The translations under genes were made by a program, and so were the position numbers. Below, piece by piece: positions 28,925 to 37,580 of a stretch of 51,176 nt of DNA (position 1 is its first letter; every line of letters starts with the position of its first letter). Origin of the DNA: SKVR01 sp037441525 (GTDB lineage Bacteria > Bacteroidota > Bacteroidia > Bacteroidales > UBA7960); contig JBBISA010000029.1 of NCBI GenBank assembly GCA_037441525.1, positions 1 through 51,176 on the forward strand, in the 5' to 3' direction. The notes beneath the pieces were generated by a model, which was not told the origin of the DNA, did not search any database, and was given only the letters and a program-made list of their open reading frames with translations.

Positions 28925-30256
28925 ATGAGTATTACTTTAGGCAATACCGAGTACTTCAAGGGTATCGGTAAAATTAAATTCGAAGGTCGTGAATCAGACA
29001 ACCCGCTTGCGTTCAAATTCTACGATGAAAATAAAAAGATTGGCGGAAAAACCATGAAAGACCACTTGCGCTTTGCAGTGGCTTACTGGCACACCTTCTG
29101 TGGCGGCGGTTCCGATCCTTTTGGTGGCGATACTGTAACTTTTCCATGGGACAGCGGCACAGATGCCGTGCAGAAAGCAAAGAACAAAATGGATGCAGCC
29201 TTTGAATTTACCACCAAGCTGGGCGTTCCTTTTTATTGTTTCCACGATTTCGACACAGTGCAGGAAGGCGACACCATTGCAGAATCAGAAAAAAGACTGC
29301 AGGCTGTGGTTGACTATGCCAAACAAAAACAGGCTGCCTCTGGCGTGAAACTTTTGTGGGGAACCGCAAACCTTTTCTCTCACAAACGCTACATGAATGG
29401 CGCATCTACCAACCCCGACTTCCAGGTGCTTACCTATGCTTCTACCCAGGTTAAAAATGCCCTCGATGCTACTATTGCACTGGGCGGACAGAACTACGTT
29501 TTCTGGGGTGGCCGCGAAGGATACAGCTCGCTGCTAAACACCAACATGAAACGCGAACTGGAACACATGGCACGTTTCCTTACCATGGCCCGCGACTATG
29601 CACGCAAAAACGGTTTCAAAGGTACTTTCCTTATCGAACCCAAACCCATGGAGCCCAGCAAGCACCAGTACGATTTCGACTCTGCAACAATCATTGGTTT
29701 CCTTAACAAATACGGCCTGGCCGACGATTTCAAACTCAACATTGAAGTAAACCACGCTACCCTGGCTGGCCATACCTTCCAGCACGAACTTCAGGTAGCT
29801 GCCGACAATGGAATGTTTGGAAGCATCGACGCTAACCGTGGCGACTACCAGAACGGATGGGATACCGACCAGTTCCCTATCAACATCCAGGAAACCGTTG
29901 AAGCTATGCTCGTAATTCTTGAAGCAGGCGGCTTTACCACCGGTGGTATCAACTTCGATGCAAAAACCCGTCGTAACTCTACCGACCTCGAAGATATCTT
30001 CATTGCACACATTGCCGGTATGGATACCTTTGCACGCGCACTGGAGATTGCCCACAACCTTGTCGAAAAGTCGCCCATCATTAAAATGCGCAAAGATCGT
30101 TACAAATCGTTCGATTCAGGCCATGGCAAAGCTTACGAAGAAGGCAAACTTACCCTCGAAGATATGCGCAAACTGGCCATTGAACTTGGCGAACCCGCAC
30201 AAATAAGCGGCAAGCAGGAACTCTACGAAGCCATCCTCAACCAGTACATCAAATAG
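28925..30256 (+). CDS. xylA: Xylose isomerase
   Basis: The product converts D-xylose to D-xylulose. It has 443 residues, typical of the longer class II isomerases. FHDFD (about residue 104) carries the catalytic histidine, VFWGGREGY is the family signature, and NIEVNHATLAGHTFQHEL carries metal ligands. It is the last gene of the regulator-xylB-xylA unit, 58 bases after xylB, and is followed by a strong terminator. Codons here are more biased (AAC, TTC, CTG) than in neighbours, suggesting high expression. Confidence 0.97.
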   Translation: MSITLGNTEYFKGIGKIKFEGRESDNPLAFKFYDENKKIGGKTMKDHLRFAVAYWHTFCGGGSDPFGGDTVTFPWDSGTDAVQKAKNKMDAAFEFTTKLGVPFYCFHDFDTVQEGDTIAESEKRLQAVVDYAKQKQAASGVKLLWGTANLFSHKRYMNGASTNPDFQVLTYASTQVKNALDATIALGGQNYVFWGGREGYSSLLNTNMKRELEHMARFLTMARDYARKNGFKGTFLIEPKPMEPSKHQYDFDSATIIGFLNKYGLADDFKLNIEVNHATLAGHTFQHELQVAADNGMFGSIDANRGDYQNGWDTDQFPINIQETVEAMLVILEAGGFTTGGINFDAKTRRNSTDLEDIFIAHIAGMDTFARALEIAHNLVEKSPIIKMRKDRYKSFDSGHGKAYEEGKLTLEDMRKLAIELGEPAQISGKQELYEAILNQYIK

Positions 30257-30280
30257 TACACCCTGATTTACTGAATTTTC

Positions 30281-30335
30281 AACCCCCATCTTTTACCGGA
30301 AAATTGCTGGTGAGGATGGGGGTTGGTTTTTTTTT
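30281..30335 (+). terminator. Rho-independent terminator after xylA
   Basis: A perfect 10-bp stem (AACCCCCATC at 30281-30290 / GATGGGGGTT at 30315-30324) encloses a 24-base loop with a small inner stem. A run of nine or more T follows. It starts 25 bases after the xylA stop. Confidence 0.88.
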
Positions 30336-30797
30336 GCTACATGGCAGTAGCAGTTGGGTTAAGAATAGGATTTGACTCTGTTTGTGCTGAACCCGCCAGC
30401 AATTATAAGGAAATGGTGATTTCAGGATTTATATTTACCTTTCCCAAAAAATTATCTTCATTCAAAATTTGCAATTATCCAATTTTCAATATCCATAAAT
30501 ATGGCCACCATAGTCCGGTAAAAAATTTGCTATATGATTGGTTCCCTTATTAGTCTTGATGTTTTTAACAGGTTCGCCCCACTGAGGTTTCGCCGGGTCT
30601 TATGCCATGATATCTGTATACGTTATCTCCCGCAATGCCTGCCGGATAGCCCTAAGTTGCAGACCGCAATTATCTATAACCGGAAGATTAACACATCTGT
30701 ATCAAAGCTGCAAAGCAGCGAAACTATTAACCATTTACATTAATTGGTTTTTACCCGACAATACTGATTGAATAATAACTCTCTGAAATAATCCGCC
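30336..30797. other. Non-coding gap after the xyl operon
   Basis: This 460-base stretch has no reading frame that looks like a protein. Short frames exist on both strands, but none shows family sequence or a sensible start. On the minus strand, around 30560-30600, a short open run (PAKPQWGEPVKN) could be a relic, but it is too short to assign. Confidence 0.5.
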
Positions 30798-31661
30798 ATG
30801 AAAAAAGTTTTACCTCTAATTCTTTTAATCTCTTTGGTTTTTAATTTTTGCACCCAAAGAAACAAACCCCATCAAATAAAGGTGATCACTTTTAACATCA
30901 GGTTTGATAACCCCAACGATGCGCCCAACGACTGGCCCTCGCGCATACCGGTGGTTGAAAAGTACCTTAAAACTGAGTTGCCCGATATTATGGGAGTGCA
31001 GGAAGCCCTTTACCACCAGAACGAAGACATCCTGAAAATGATTCCCGGATATGCTTATGTGGGCACCGGCCGCGATGATGGTGCCAAAGGGGGCGAATTC
31101 TCAACTCTATTTTTCAATACATCATCATTCAAATTGCTTGAGCAGGGTCAGTTCTGGTTATCAGAAACACCCGATGCGCCAGGAAGCATTGGTTGGGAAG
31201 CCATTTTGCCACGGGTGGTGGCCTGGGCCAAACTAAAACATCTTGCCTCGGGCATCGAACTTTATGCCTTCAACACCCATTACTGCCACATAAGCGATTT
31301 GGCCCGCAGGCGCAGCATGGAGTTCATGTCAGCAAAGATCAACGAGATTGCCGGCGATTACCCCATTATAGTTACCGGCGACTTCAATATAACCAAGGGC
31401 CCGGGATTGTATGAAGAGATGATTGTACACCTGAAAAGCAATAATGGACTGCAAAATGCTGAGCTATTATCCGAGGGTGCTGTATCTGGTTCATTGTCCA
31501 CATTTAATGCTTTCAGAGATGATACAGAACCCCGCATAATTGATTATATTTTTGTAACAGACAGGTTTACAGCAGAAAGCTACTCTGTGGACATAGTAAA
31601 ACAGGGGAATATATTTATTTCAGATCACTGGCCGGTAAAGGCCATATTTACAATAAAATAA
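30798..31661 (+). CDS. Endonuclease/exonuclease/phosphatase family lipoprotein
   Basis: The 287-residue protein begins with a lipoprotein signal (LISLVFNFC, cysteine at about 18). The EEP fold follows: VITFNIRFDNP near the start, GVQEA (metal-binding Glu), NTHYCHIS, VTGDFNITKG and the C-terminal SDHWPVKAIF with the catalytic Asp-His. Bacteroidota homologues are exported phosphodiesterases or phosphatases of unknown substrate, often placed next to carbohydrate loci. Here it precedes the sensor of the glucan locus by 47 bases, which may be coincidental. Confidence 0.9.
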   Translation: MKKVLPLILLISLVFNFCTQRNKPHQIKVITFNIRFDNPNDAPNDWPSRIPVVEKYLKTELPDIMGVQEALYHQNEDILKMIPGYAYVGTGRDDGAKGGEFSTLFFNTSSFKLLEQGQFWLSETPDAPGSIGWEAILPRVVAWAKLKHLASGIELYAFNTHYCHISDLARRRSMEFMSAKINEIAGDYPIIVTGDFNITKGPGLYEEMIVHLKSNNGLQNAELLSEGAVSGSLSTFNAFRDDTEPRIIDYIFVTDRFTAESYSVDIVKQGNIFISDHWPVKAIFTIK

Positions 31662-31708
31662 TCCTAAATTAGCCGCAGGATTGGATCATTGCCCAACTTA
31701 AATTCCTG

Positions 31709-34522
31709 ATGCTGTTATCCATTTTCAACTTCATTAAAACTAACCCAAAGGCTTTTGTTATCATCAGCCTGGCATGGTGGTTTAGATGCCAGTTATCATT
31801 CGCTGCAGGGCAACCGGTGATTCAGCCGTTTCTGGGCAAAAGCCCCGATTTACGCATTCAAACCTGGGCCATCACTACTAACCCCGAAAATGGCTATGTC
31901 TATTTTGCCCAATCGGGGGGAATCACTGAATTTAACGGCATCAGCCATACCCATTACTTAAGCAGGGAGAACCGCCCCGTAAGGGCAATCCAATACCATC
32001 CCGACGGACGTATTTATACGGGTTCATTTGAAGAATTTGGATACTGGCAACATAGTAGTCAGGGCAGGCTCGAATATACATCTCTTACCTCCCTTGCAAC
32101 GCCTGTAAAAAATGACGAGATATGGAAGATTTATTCATCCGGCAACGATATATTCTTCCAGTCATTTACTACCATTTATCGCTACAACGGCCTAAAAGCA
32201 GATGCCTTTAAAGCCCCCTACACCATGCTGTTTATGCACCAGGTAGGTACCGATTTTGTTGTGCAGATTATTGATCAGGGGTTGTTTTATTTTCGCAATG
32301 GCGATTTTGTGAAAATTGAAGGAAGCGAAATATTCAGGCCATACAAAGTACATGCAATAATTCCTTTCGACAATACCCAGTGGCTTATTTGCACCGACAA
32401 ACAAGGCTTATTTCTATACAACGGAAACAAATTTCAGTATTCAGACTCTGAGGCATCAAGGTTTCTGAAATTAAACAACTGCAATGCAGCAATCAGGTTA
32501 AGCGACTCTACCGTTGTTTTCGGGAGCATACTGAACGGGCTCATACTAACTGACAACAAGGGAAATATACTGCGGCACTTTACCTCCAACAACGGGCTCT
32601 ACAACAATACAATACTATCGTTTTACGCTGATATGAACAATGGCTTATGGGCCGGGCTCGACGAAGGGGTAAATTATATAGCGCTGTCATCGCCGGTTAC
32701 CCGATACACTACCCAATATGGAACACTGGGAACCATTTATGCCTTGCTCAGGAAAGACAACAACCTGTATATTGGTACTAACCATGGTCTTTTTGTTTCT
32801 GAAATCCAACGAAAAGGGAGTATTTACCATTTTGGTGCGGCACAACTTATCCCGGCCAGCCAGGGGCAGGTTTGGACGCTCACCGAATTGAACGGGCAGA
32901 TTATTTGTGGGCACAACGAGGGTACCTTTCTCGTAATAGGAAACAGGCTTGAAAACATTTCCACCGTTACAGGGGGATGGGTTTATACATCCTTCAATGA
33001 ATATTTACTCGGCGGAACCTACACCGGCATTACTCTTTTTGATAAGGACAATAATGGCACGTGGAGGTTCAGGGACAAGATTGAAGGGTTACTGGAGCCC
33101 ATCCGCTATCTCGAGGCAGATTACCTGGGTTATGTTTGGGCCACGCATCATCAGAAAGGGGTATTTAAAATTGAACTCAACGACGATCTTTCTGCTGTCT
33201 CTTCCATAGAACATATTTCATCTATTGATGGCACAGATGCCAATATTAAAGTATTCAGAATAAACAACAGGGTAGTATTTACAACCGGAAAAGATATTTA
33301 TACCTGGGATTTTGTGCGCAACCAGATTGTAAGGTTCGAAATACTGAACCAGCACCTTGGTGAGTATGTGAATGTAGCCCAAATCAGCCATTTCAGAAAA
33401 AATCAATACTGGTTTATTGTTCGCGATAAAATTGCCCTTTTCGAGATTGGCCCCGATTTTTCCGCCAGAAGATTATCAGAATTTCCTCACCGCCTCGCAA
33501 GCCTTCCCCAGCGTACTTTGCAGATCATTGAACTTGATGAAAATACTATCATTAAACCCAATCATCAGAATTTCGATCTGCTTAATCTGTCGAAAATGAC
33601 AGATGGTAAACCCATGCCGGGTATTTCATTCGAAAAGATTCAGTTTTATGGATTTAGGGATACACTGGTGTTTTACAAGAACTTTCCCCGGGAAAAAATA
33701 CCAGCACGGATGAAAAATCTCAGAGTATTTTTTGCTGACCCATCAGCTATTACACAATATCCTGCCAGTTATTCATTCCGTATTAAAGAACTCGACCCCA
33801 CATGGCAAACCACAACTACCGGAAATTTTACCTACCTTGATGTAAAGCACGGGAAATATACTGTTGAAATAAGAGATGATTCGGGCACCATGATCTCATT
33901 TGCCTTTGATATTGACCGCCCATGGTATTTATCAAACCTTGCCTGGTTGCTATATATGCTGGCTTTTTCAGGTGTGGCCTGGGGGTTGTATGCCTTCTTC
34001 AGGTTTGAGGTAAACCGCCAGAAGGAACTGGCAGCAATGGGTGCCCGCCAGACTACCCTCGAAAAGGAACTCGACTTTAAAAGTTACGAGCTTCTGATTA
34101 CCCTGCGCAACCTGCTCCAGAAAGAGAATCTACTTACCGATTTGAAAAATGAAATAGAATCGGTAAAACTTCACTCGGCAAAATATCCTGTGAAGCATAT
34201 AAAAAATATGGAGAAGATTATAGAACAGGGTATTGGCACTCAACATGCCGAATGGGAAAACGCGATGAATAATCTTAAACTGTCGGAACAGGGATTTTTC
34301 AGGGTATTAAAACGAAGATTCCCTGAGCTAACATCGCACGATTTAAGGCTATGTTCCTATCTCAGGCTCAATTTCAATTCCAAAGAAATCGCCGGCCTTC
34401 TCAATATTTCAGTCAGGTCGGTAGAAATAAGCAGGCATCGATTAAGGAAAAAACTCCATCTTGCCAACGAACAAAATCTTTTTGATTTTCTGCTTACCGT
34501 TGAAGCAGATGAAAGTGAATAA
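31709..34522 (+). CDS. Beta-propeller sensor with Y_Y_Y domain and LuxR-type HTH
   Basis: This is a 937-residue one-component membrane regulator. After a signal-anchor (about 15-33) a large periplasmic part shows repeated propeller blades (NGYVYFAQSGGITEFNG; NNGLYNNTILSFYADMNNGLWAGLDEGV). A Y_Y_Y-type beta domain follows (about 670-740; YSFRIKELDPTWQTTTTGN). One membrane helix lies near 745-768, a coiled coil comes next, and a C-terminal LuxR-like HTH ends the protein (SKEIAGLLNISVRSVEISRHRLRKKL). There is no histidine kinase or receiver domain, so it is a simpler relative of hybrid two-component sensors. It directly precedes the GH144/GH3/SusCD genes and probably activates them on sensing the glucan or its oligosaccharides. 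Confidence 0.9.
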   Translation: MLLSIFNFIKTNPKAFVIISLAWWFRCQLSFAAGQPVIQPFLGKSPDLRIQTWAITTNPENGYVYFAQSGGITEFNGISHTHYLSRENRPVRAIQYHPDGRIYTGSFEEFGYWQHSSQGRLEYTSLTSLATPVKNDEIWKIYSSGNDIFFQSFTTIYRYNGLKADAFKAPYTMLFMHQVGTDFVVQIIDQGLFYFRNGDFVKIEGSEIFRPYKVHAIIPFDNTQWLICTDKQGLFLYNGNKFQYSDSEASRFLKLNNCNAAIRLSDSTVVFGSILNGLILTDNKGNILRHFTSNNGLYNNTILSFYADMNNGLWAGLDEGVNYIALSSPVTRYTTQYGTLGTIYALLRKDNNLYIGTNHGLFVSEIQRKGSIYHFGAAQLIPASQGQVWTLTELNGQIICGHNEGTFLVIGNRLENISTVTGGWVYTSFNEYLLGGTYTGITLFDKDNNGTWRFRDKIEGLLEPIRYLEADYLGYVWATHHQKGVFKIELNDDLSAVSSIEHISSIDGTDANIKVFRINNRVVFTTGKDIYTWDFVRNQIVRFEILNQHLGEYVNVAQISHFRKNQYWFIVRDKIALFEIGPDFSARRLSEFPHRLASLPQRTLQIIELDENTIIKPNHQNFDLLNLSKMTDGKPMPGISFEKIQFYGFRDTLVFYKNFPREKIPARMKNLRVFFADPSAITQYPASYSFRIKELDPTWQTTTTGNFTYLDVKHGKYTVEIRDDSGTMISFAFDIDRPWYLSNLAWLLYMLAFSGVAWGLYAFFRFEVNRQKELAAMGARQTTLEKELDFKSYELLITLRNLLQKENLLTDLKNEIESVKLHSAKYPVKHIKNMEKIIEQGIGTQHAEWENAMNNLKLSEQGFFRVLKRRFPELTSHDLRLCSYLRLNFNSKEIAGLLNISVRSVEISRHRLRKKLHLANEQNLFDFLLTVEADESE

Positions 34523-34542
34523 AAAAACCTATTATTCACTTT
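34512..34542 (+). terminator. Perfect 11-bp hairpin overlapping the sensor stop codon
   Basis: AAAGTGAATAA (34512-34522, including the TAA stop) and TTATTCACTTT (34532-34542) are perfectly complementary around a 9-base A-rich loop. No T run follows, so it is a weak terminator candidate; it may instead protect the 3' end. The 34543-34802 gap before the first GH144 gene is AT-rich and should hold that operon's promoter, but I see no clear -33/-7 pair. Confidence 0.42.
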
Positions 34543-34802
34543 CACTTCGCAGCCCTAACAATTACCTGCCAGGGTAAAAAGTACTATTTCATAATTTTAA
34601 ACATTTGACAACGTGCGATTTAATACACCTTGTTAAGGTAAAATTATGTTATGAAAGTTGTTGAAGACAGAAGCATGAAATTCAAATTACCATGATTTGT
34701 TTAGTATTTGTTTTTAAACCACTTACCTTTAGCTGTGGATTGTTACTTCTGTATTTATTACAGCCAATCAATAGCAGATTTACAGATTAAAACCCCCTGG
34801 AT

Positions 34803-36188
34803 ATGAAAAACATAAAAAAAAGGCACCTATCAGGGTTATTCATGGCAACAATTACAATTGTACTTGCTTTTTCAGGGTTGTTTATATCATGCAACGATAC
34901 AATTGAGCCCCCCCCTGATAAAAACAGCCGTTGCCCCAGGTTAACCCGTATTGCCACTCCAGCACTCTCCGACACAGAATTACTCAATTTGGTTCAGCAG
35001 CAAACCCTAAAATATTTCTGGGATTTTGCCGAACCCAACTCGGGCATGGCCCGCGACCGGAATACATCGGGCCATTTGGTTACAACAGGGGGAACAGGTT
35101 TTGGCATAATGGCTCTTCTGGTGGGGGTACACCGGGGTTTTCTTACAAAGGAAGAAGTATTTCAGAGAACCCTCAAAATTGCTAACTTTTTAAAAACTGC
35201 CGACCGTTTTCAGGGTGTATGGCCCCACTGGCTCGACGGAAGAACCGGTCGCGTAATCCCTTTCAGCGAAAAGGACAATGGTGGGGATCTGGTTGAAACT
35301 GCTTTCCTTTTGCAGGGTCTTATCGCAGCACGTGAATTCTTTAATGGAGCATCACCCAATGAAACCAGCCTGAGAAACCTGGTAGATGAGCTTTACAATG
35401 GTGTAAACTGGCAATTTTACACCCGTGGACAAAACGTTTTGTACTGGCATTGGTCGCCCAGCCAAAACTGGGCTATGAATATGACCATAGCAGGATGGCA
35501 CGAGGGCCTTATGGTTTATATTCTTGCAGCTGGTTCTAAAACCTATCCGATAACCCCTGAAGTGTACCATCAGGGATGGGCAAAGAATGGAAACATGAAA
35601 AATGGCAAAACATTTTACAACCTCACCCTCCCCCTTGGCCCCGATTATGGGGGCCCCCTGTTTTTTGCGCATTATTCATTCCTCGGTCTCGACCCAAGGG
35701 GTCTAAAAGACCAGTATGCCAGCTATTGGGAGCAAAACCGCAACCATAGCCTTATTAACCATAGGTATTGTATCGACAACCCAAAAAAATTCTGTCATTA
35801 CAATGACTCAATCTGGGGTATAACTGCCAGCGATGACCCTGAAGTGGGTTATCAATCCCATGCTCCGTTCAACATCAGTGGCACCGACAATGGAACAATT
35901 GCACCCACAGCAGCACTTTCGTCGATGCCATATACCCCTGAACAAAGCATGAAGGCATTGCGAACCTTCTATAATTATATGCGCAACAACCTTTGGGGTG
36001 AATATGGATTCAAGGATGCCGTTAACTTTGAGTTGAACTGGTATGCCAACAGCTATCTGGCCATCGATCAGGGCCCAATTGTGGTAATGATTGAAAACCA
36101 CCGATCCGGTCTTCTCTGGAACACATTCATGAAAAACCAGAATGTAATAGATGGCCTTCAAAGACTGGGATTCTATTATGAACCCTGA
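34803..36188 (+). CDS. GH144-like endo-beta-1,2-glucanase lipoprotein (copy 1)
   Basis: The 461-residue protein has a lipoprotein signal (SGLFISC, cysteine at about 30) and an (alpha/alpha)6-type catalytic domain of the glucoamylase-like/GH144 family. Conserved stretches are TTGGTGFGIMALLVG, DNGGDLVETAFLLQGL, VLYWHWSP, YGGPLFFAHYSFLGLDPRG and the C-terminal LAIDQGPIVVMIENHRSGLLW. Characterised GH144 enzymes cut beta-1,2-glucan to sophorose-type oligosaccharides; that assignment is by family. A paralogue follows 62 bases downstream. It is probably anchored in the outer membrane or periplasm and supplies oligosaccharides to the GH3 enzyme and the SusCD transporter. Confidence 0.86.
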   Translation: MKNIKKRHLSGLFMATITIVLAFSGLFISCNDTIEPPPDKNSRCPRLTRIATPALSDTELLNLVQQQTLKYFWDFAEPNSGMARDRNTSGHLVTTGGTGFGIMALLVGVHRGFLTKEEVFQRTLKIANFLKTADRFQGVWPHWLDGRTGRVIPFSEKDNGGDLVETAFLLQGLIAAREFFNGASPNETSLRNLVDELYNGVNWQFYTRGQNVLYWHWSPSQNWAMNMTIAGWHEGLMVYILAAGSKTYPITPEVYHQGWAKNGNMKNGKTFYNLTLPLGPDYGGPLFFAHYSFLGLDPRGLKDQYASYWEQNRNHSLINHRYCIDNPKKFCHYNDSIWGITASDDPEVGYQSHAPFNISGTDNGTIAPTAALSSMPYTPEQSMKALRTFYNYMRNNLWGEYGFKDAVNFELNWYANSYLAIDQGPIVVMIENHRSGLLWNTFMKNQNVIDGLQRLGFYYEP

Positions 36189-36250
36189 TGCAGATCGATG
36201 ACATCTGAACAAGAATATTTTTACACCCTGTAAATAAAAACACACCCATT

Positions 36251-37564
36251 ATGAATGTGAAACTTAAACTCTTCATTATCCTGGCATTTATTTTTCAGGC
36301 ATTTTACTTAGTTTCCTGCAAGAATTCATCTGTGAACAACCAGGTTACCGACGATGAACTGCTGAACCTGGTTCAACGCCAAACCCTGCGGTACTTTACC
36401 GACTTTGGGCACCCGGTTTCGGGACTGGCAATTGAGCGAAGCGATGAACGGCACTATTCAAACGATATCGTAACCACCGGGGGCACCGGTTTTGGTATTA
36501 TGGCTATGATTGCCGGAGTTGAAAGGGGTTTTATTACCAGAGAAGCTGCCATTGAACAATTAACCCGCATTGTTAACTTTCTGGATACCTGCGAGCGCTA
36601 TCATGGCGCCTGGTCGCACTGGTACTATGGATCAACCGGCAAGACCCGTCCGTTCAGTCCCCGCGACAATGGGGGCGATATTGTTGAAACCGCCTTCCTG
36701 GTGCAGGGCTTACTAACGGCAAGACAATATTTTAATGGTCTCGATCAAGGGGAAGAATACCTTCGTGAAACCATAACCCGATTGTGGGAAGAAGTGGACT
36801 GGCAGTGGTATACCCGGGGCGAAAACCAGCTTTACTGGCATTGGTCGCCCGATTTTGAATGGGCCATGAACCACCCTGTCAGGGGGTACGATGAATGTCT
36901 TATTGCCTATATTCTGGCGGCATCATCCCCTACTCATCCTATCAATGAGCAGGTTTACCATCAGGGATGGAAAAATTCTGACCATTACATTAACGGTAAT
37001 TCGTATTATGGGATTGAACTCCCACTGGGTTTCCCCTACGGTGGTCCGCTTTTTTTCAGCCATTACTCTTTTTTGGGGCTCGACCCTCGCGGCCTGCGCG
37101 ATGAACAAACCTGCTACTGGACCCAGAACGTAAATCATACCCTTATAAACCATGCCCATTGTGTTCAGAACCCCAATCAATATAAGGGATACAGTGAGAA
37201 TTGCTGGGGATTGACCGCCAGCGACAATCACAAAGGCTATTCAGCACATTCGCCTACCAACGACCTGGGTGTAATAACCCCTACAGCAGCTTTATCGGCA
37301 TTTCCTTATACCCCCAAACTATCGATGAAAGCACTGCGGCATTTTTATTACGAAATGGGAGATACGCTATGGGGCGATTACGGCTTTTACGATGCCTTCT
37401 CCGTTCATCACAACTGGTATGCCGACAACTATCTGGCTATCGACCAGGGGCCCATTGTGGTAATGATCGAAAACTACCGCAGTGGACTGCTATGGGGTGT
37501 GTTTATGCGAAATTCTGAAATTCATAAAGGACTAATAAAACTTGGCTTTTACTATGAACAATAA
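36251..37564 (+). CDS. GH144-like endo-beta-1,2-glucanase lipoprotein (copy 2)
   Basis: This 437-residue paralogue of the preceding gene has a lipoprotein signal (FYLVSC, cysteine at about 24) and the same landmarks: TTGGTGFGIMAMIAG, DNGGDIVETAFLVQGL, LYWHWSPDFEWAMN, YGGPLFFSHYSFLGLDPRG and LAIDQGPIVVMIENYRSGLLW. The copies differ enough to be an old duplication, so they may differ in cell location or product length. The stop lies 17 bases before the chosen GH3 start. Confidence 0.86.
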   Translation: MNVKLKLFIILAFIFQAFYLVSCKNSSVNNQVTDDELLNLVQRQTLRYFTDFGHPVSGLAIERSDERHYSNDIVTTGGTGFGIMAMIAGVERGFITREAAIEQLTRIVNFLDTCERYHGAWSHWYYGSTGKTRPFSPRDNGGDIVETAFLVQGLLTARQYFNGLDQGEEYLRETITRLWEEVDWQWYTRGENQLYWHWSPDFEWAMNHPVRGYDECLIAYILAASSPTHPINEQVYHQGWKNSDHYINGNSYYGIELPLGFPYGGPLFFSHYSFLGLDPRGLRDEQTCYWTQNVNHTLINHAHCVQNPNQYKGYSENCWGLTASDNHKGYSAHSPTNDLGVITPTAALSAFPYTPKLSMKALRHFYYEMGDTLWGDYGFYDAFSVHHNWYADNYLAIDQGPIVVMIENYRSGLLWGVFMRNSEIHKGLIKLGFYYEQ

Positions 37565-37580
37565 TTTTAACCTGGCTACG

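Noticed and set aside
30323..30553. Small plus-strand gene after xylA
   Set aside because: It begins inside the terminator T run, has no family resemblance and no supporting signals.
31709..34522. A hybrid two-component histidine kinase
   Set aside because: There is no HATPase, HisKA or receiver domain after the membrane helix; the protein passes through a coiled coil directly into an HTH.
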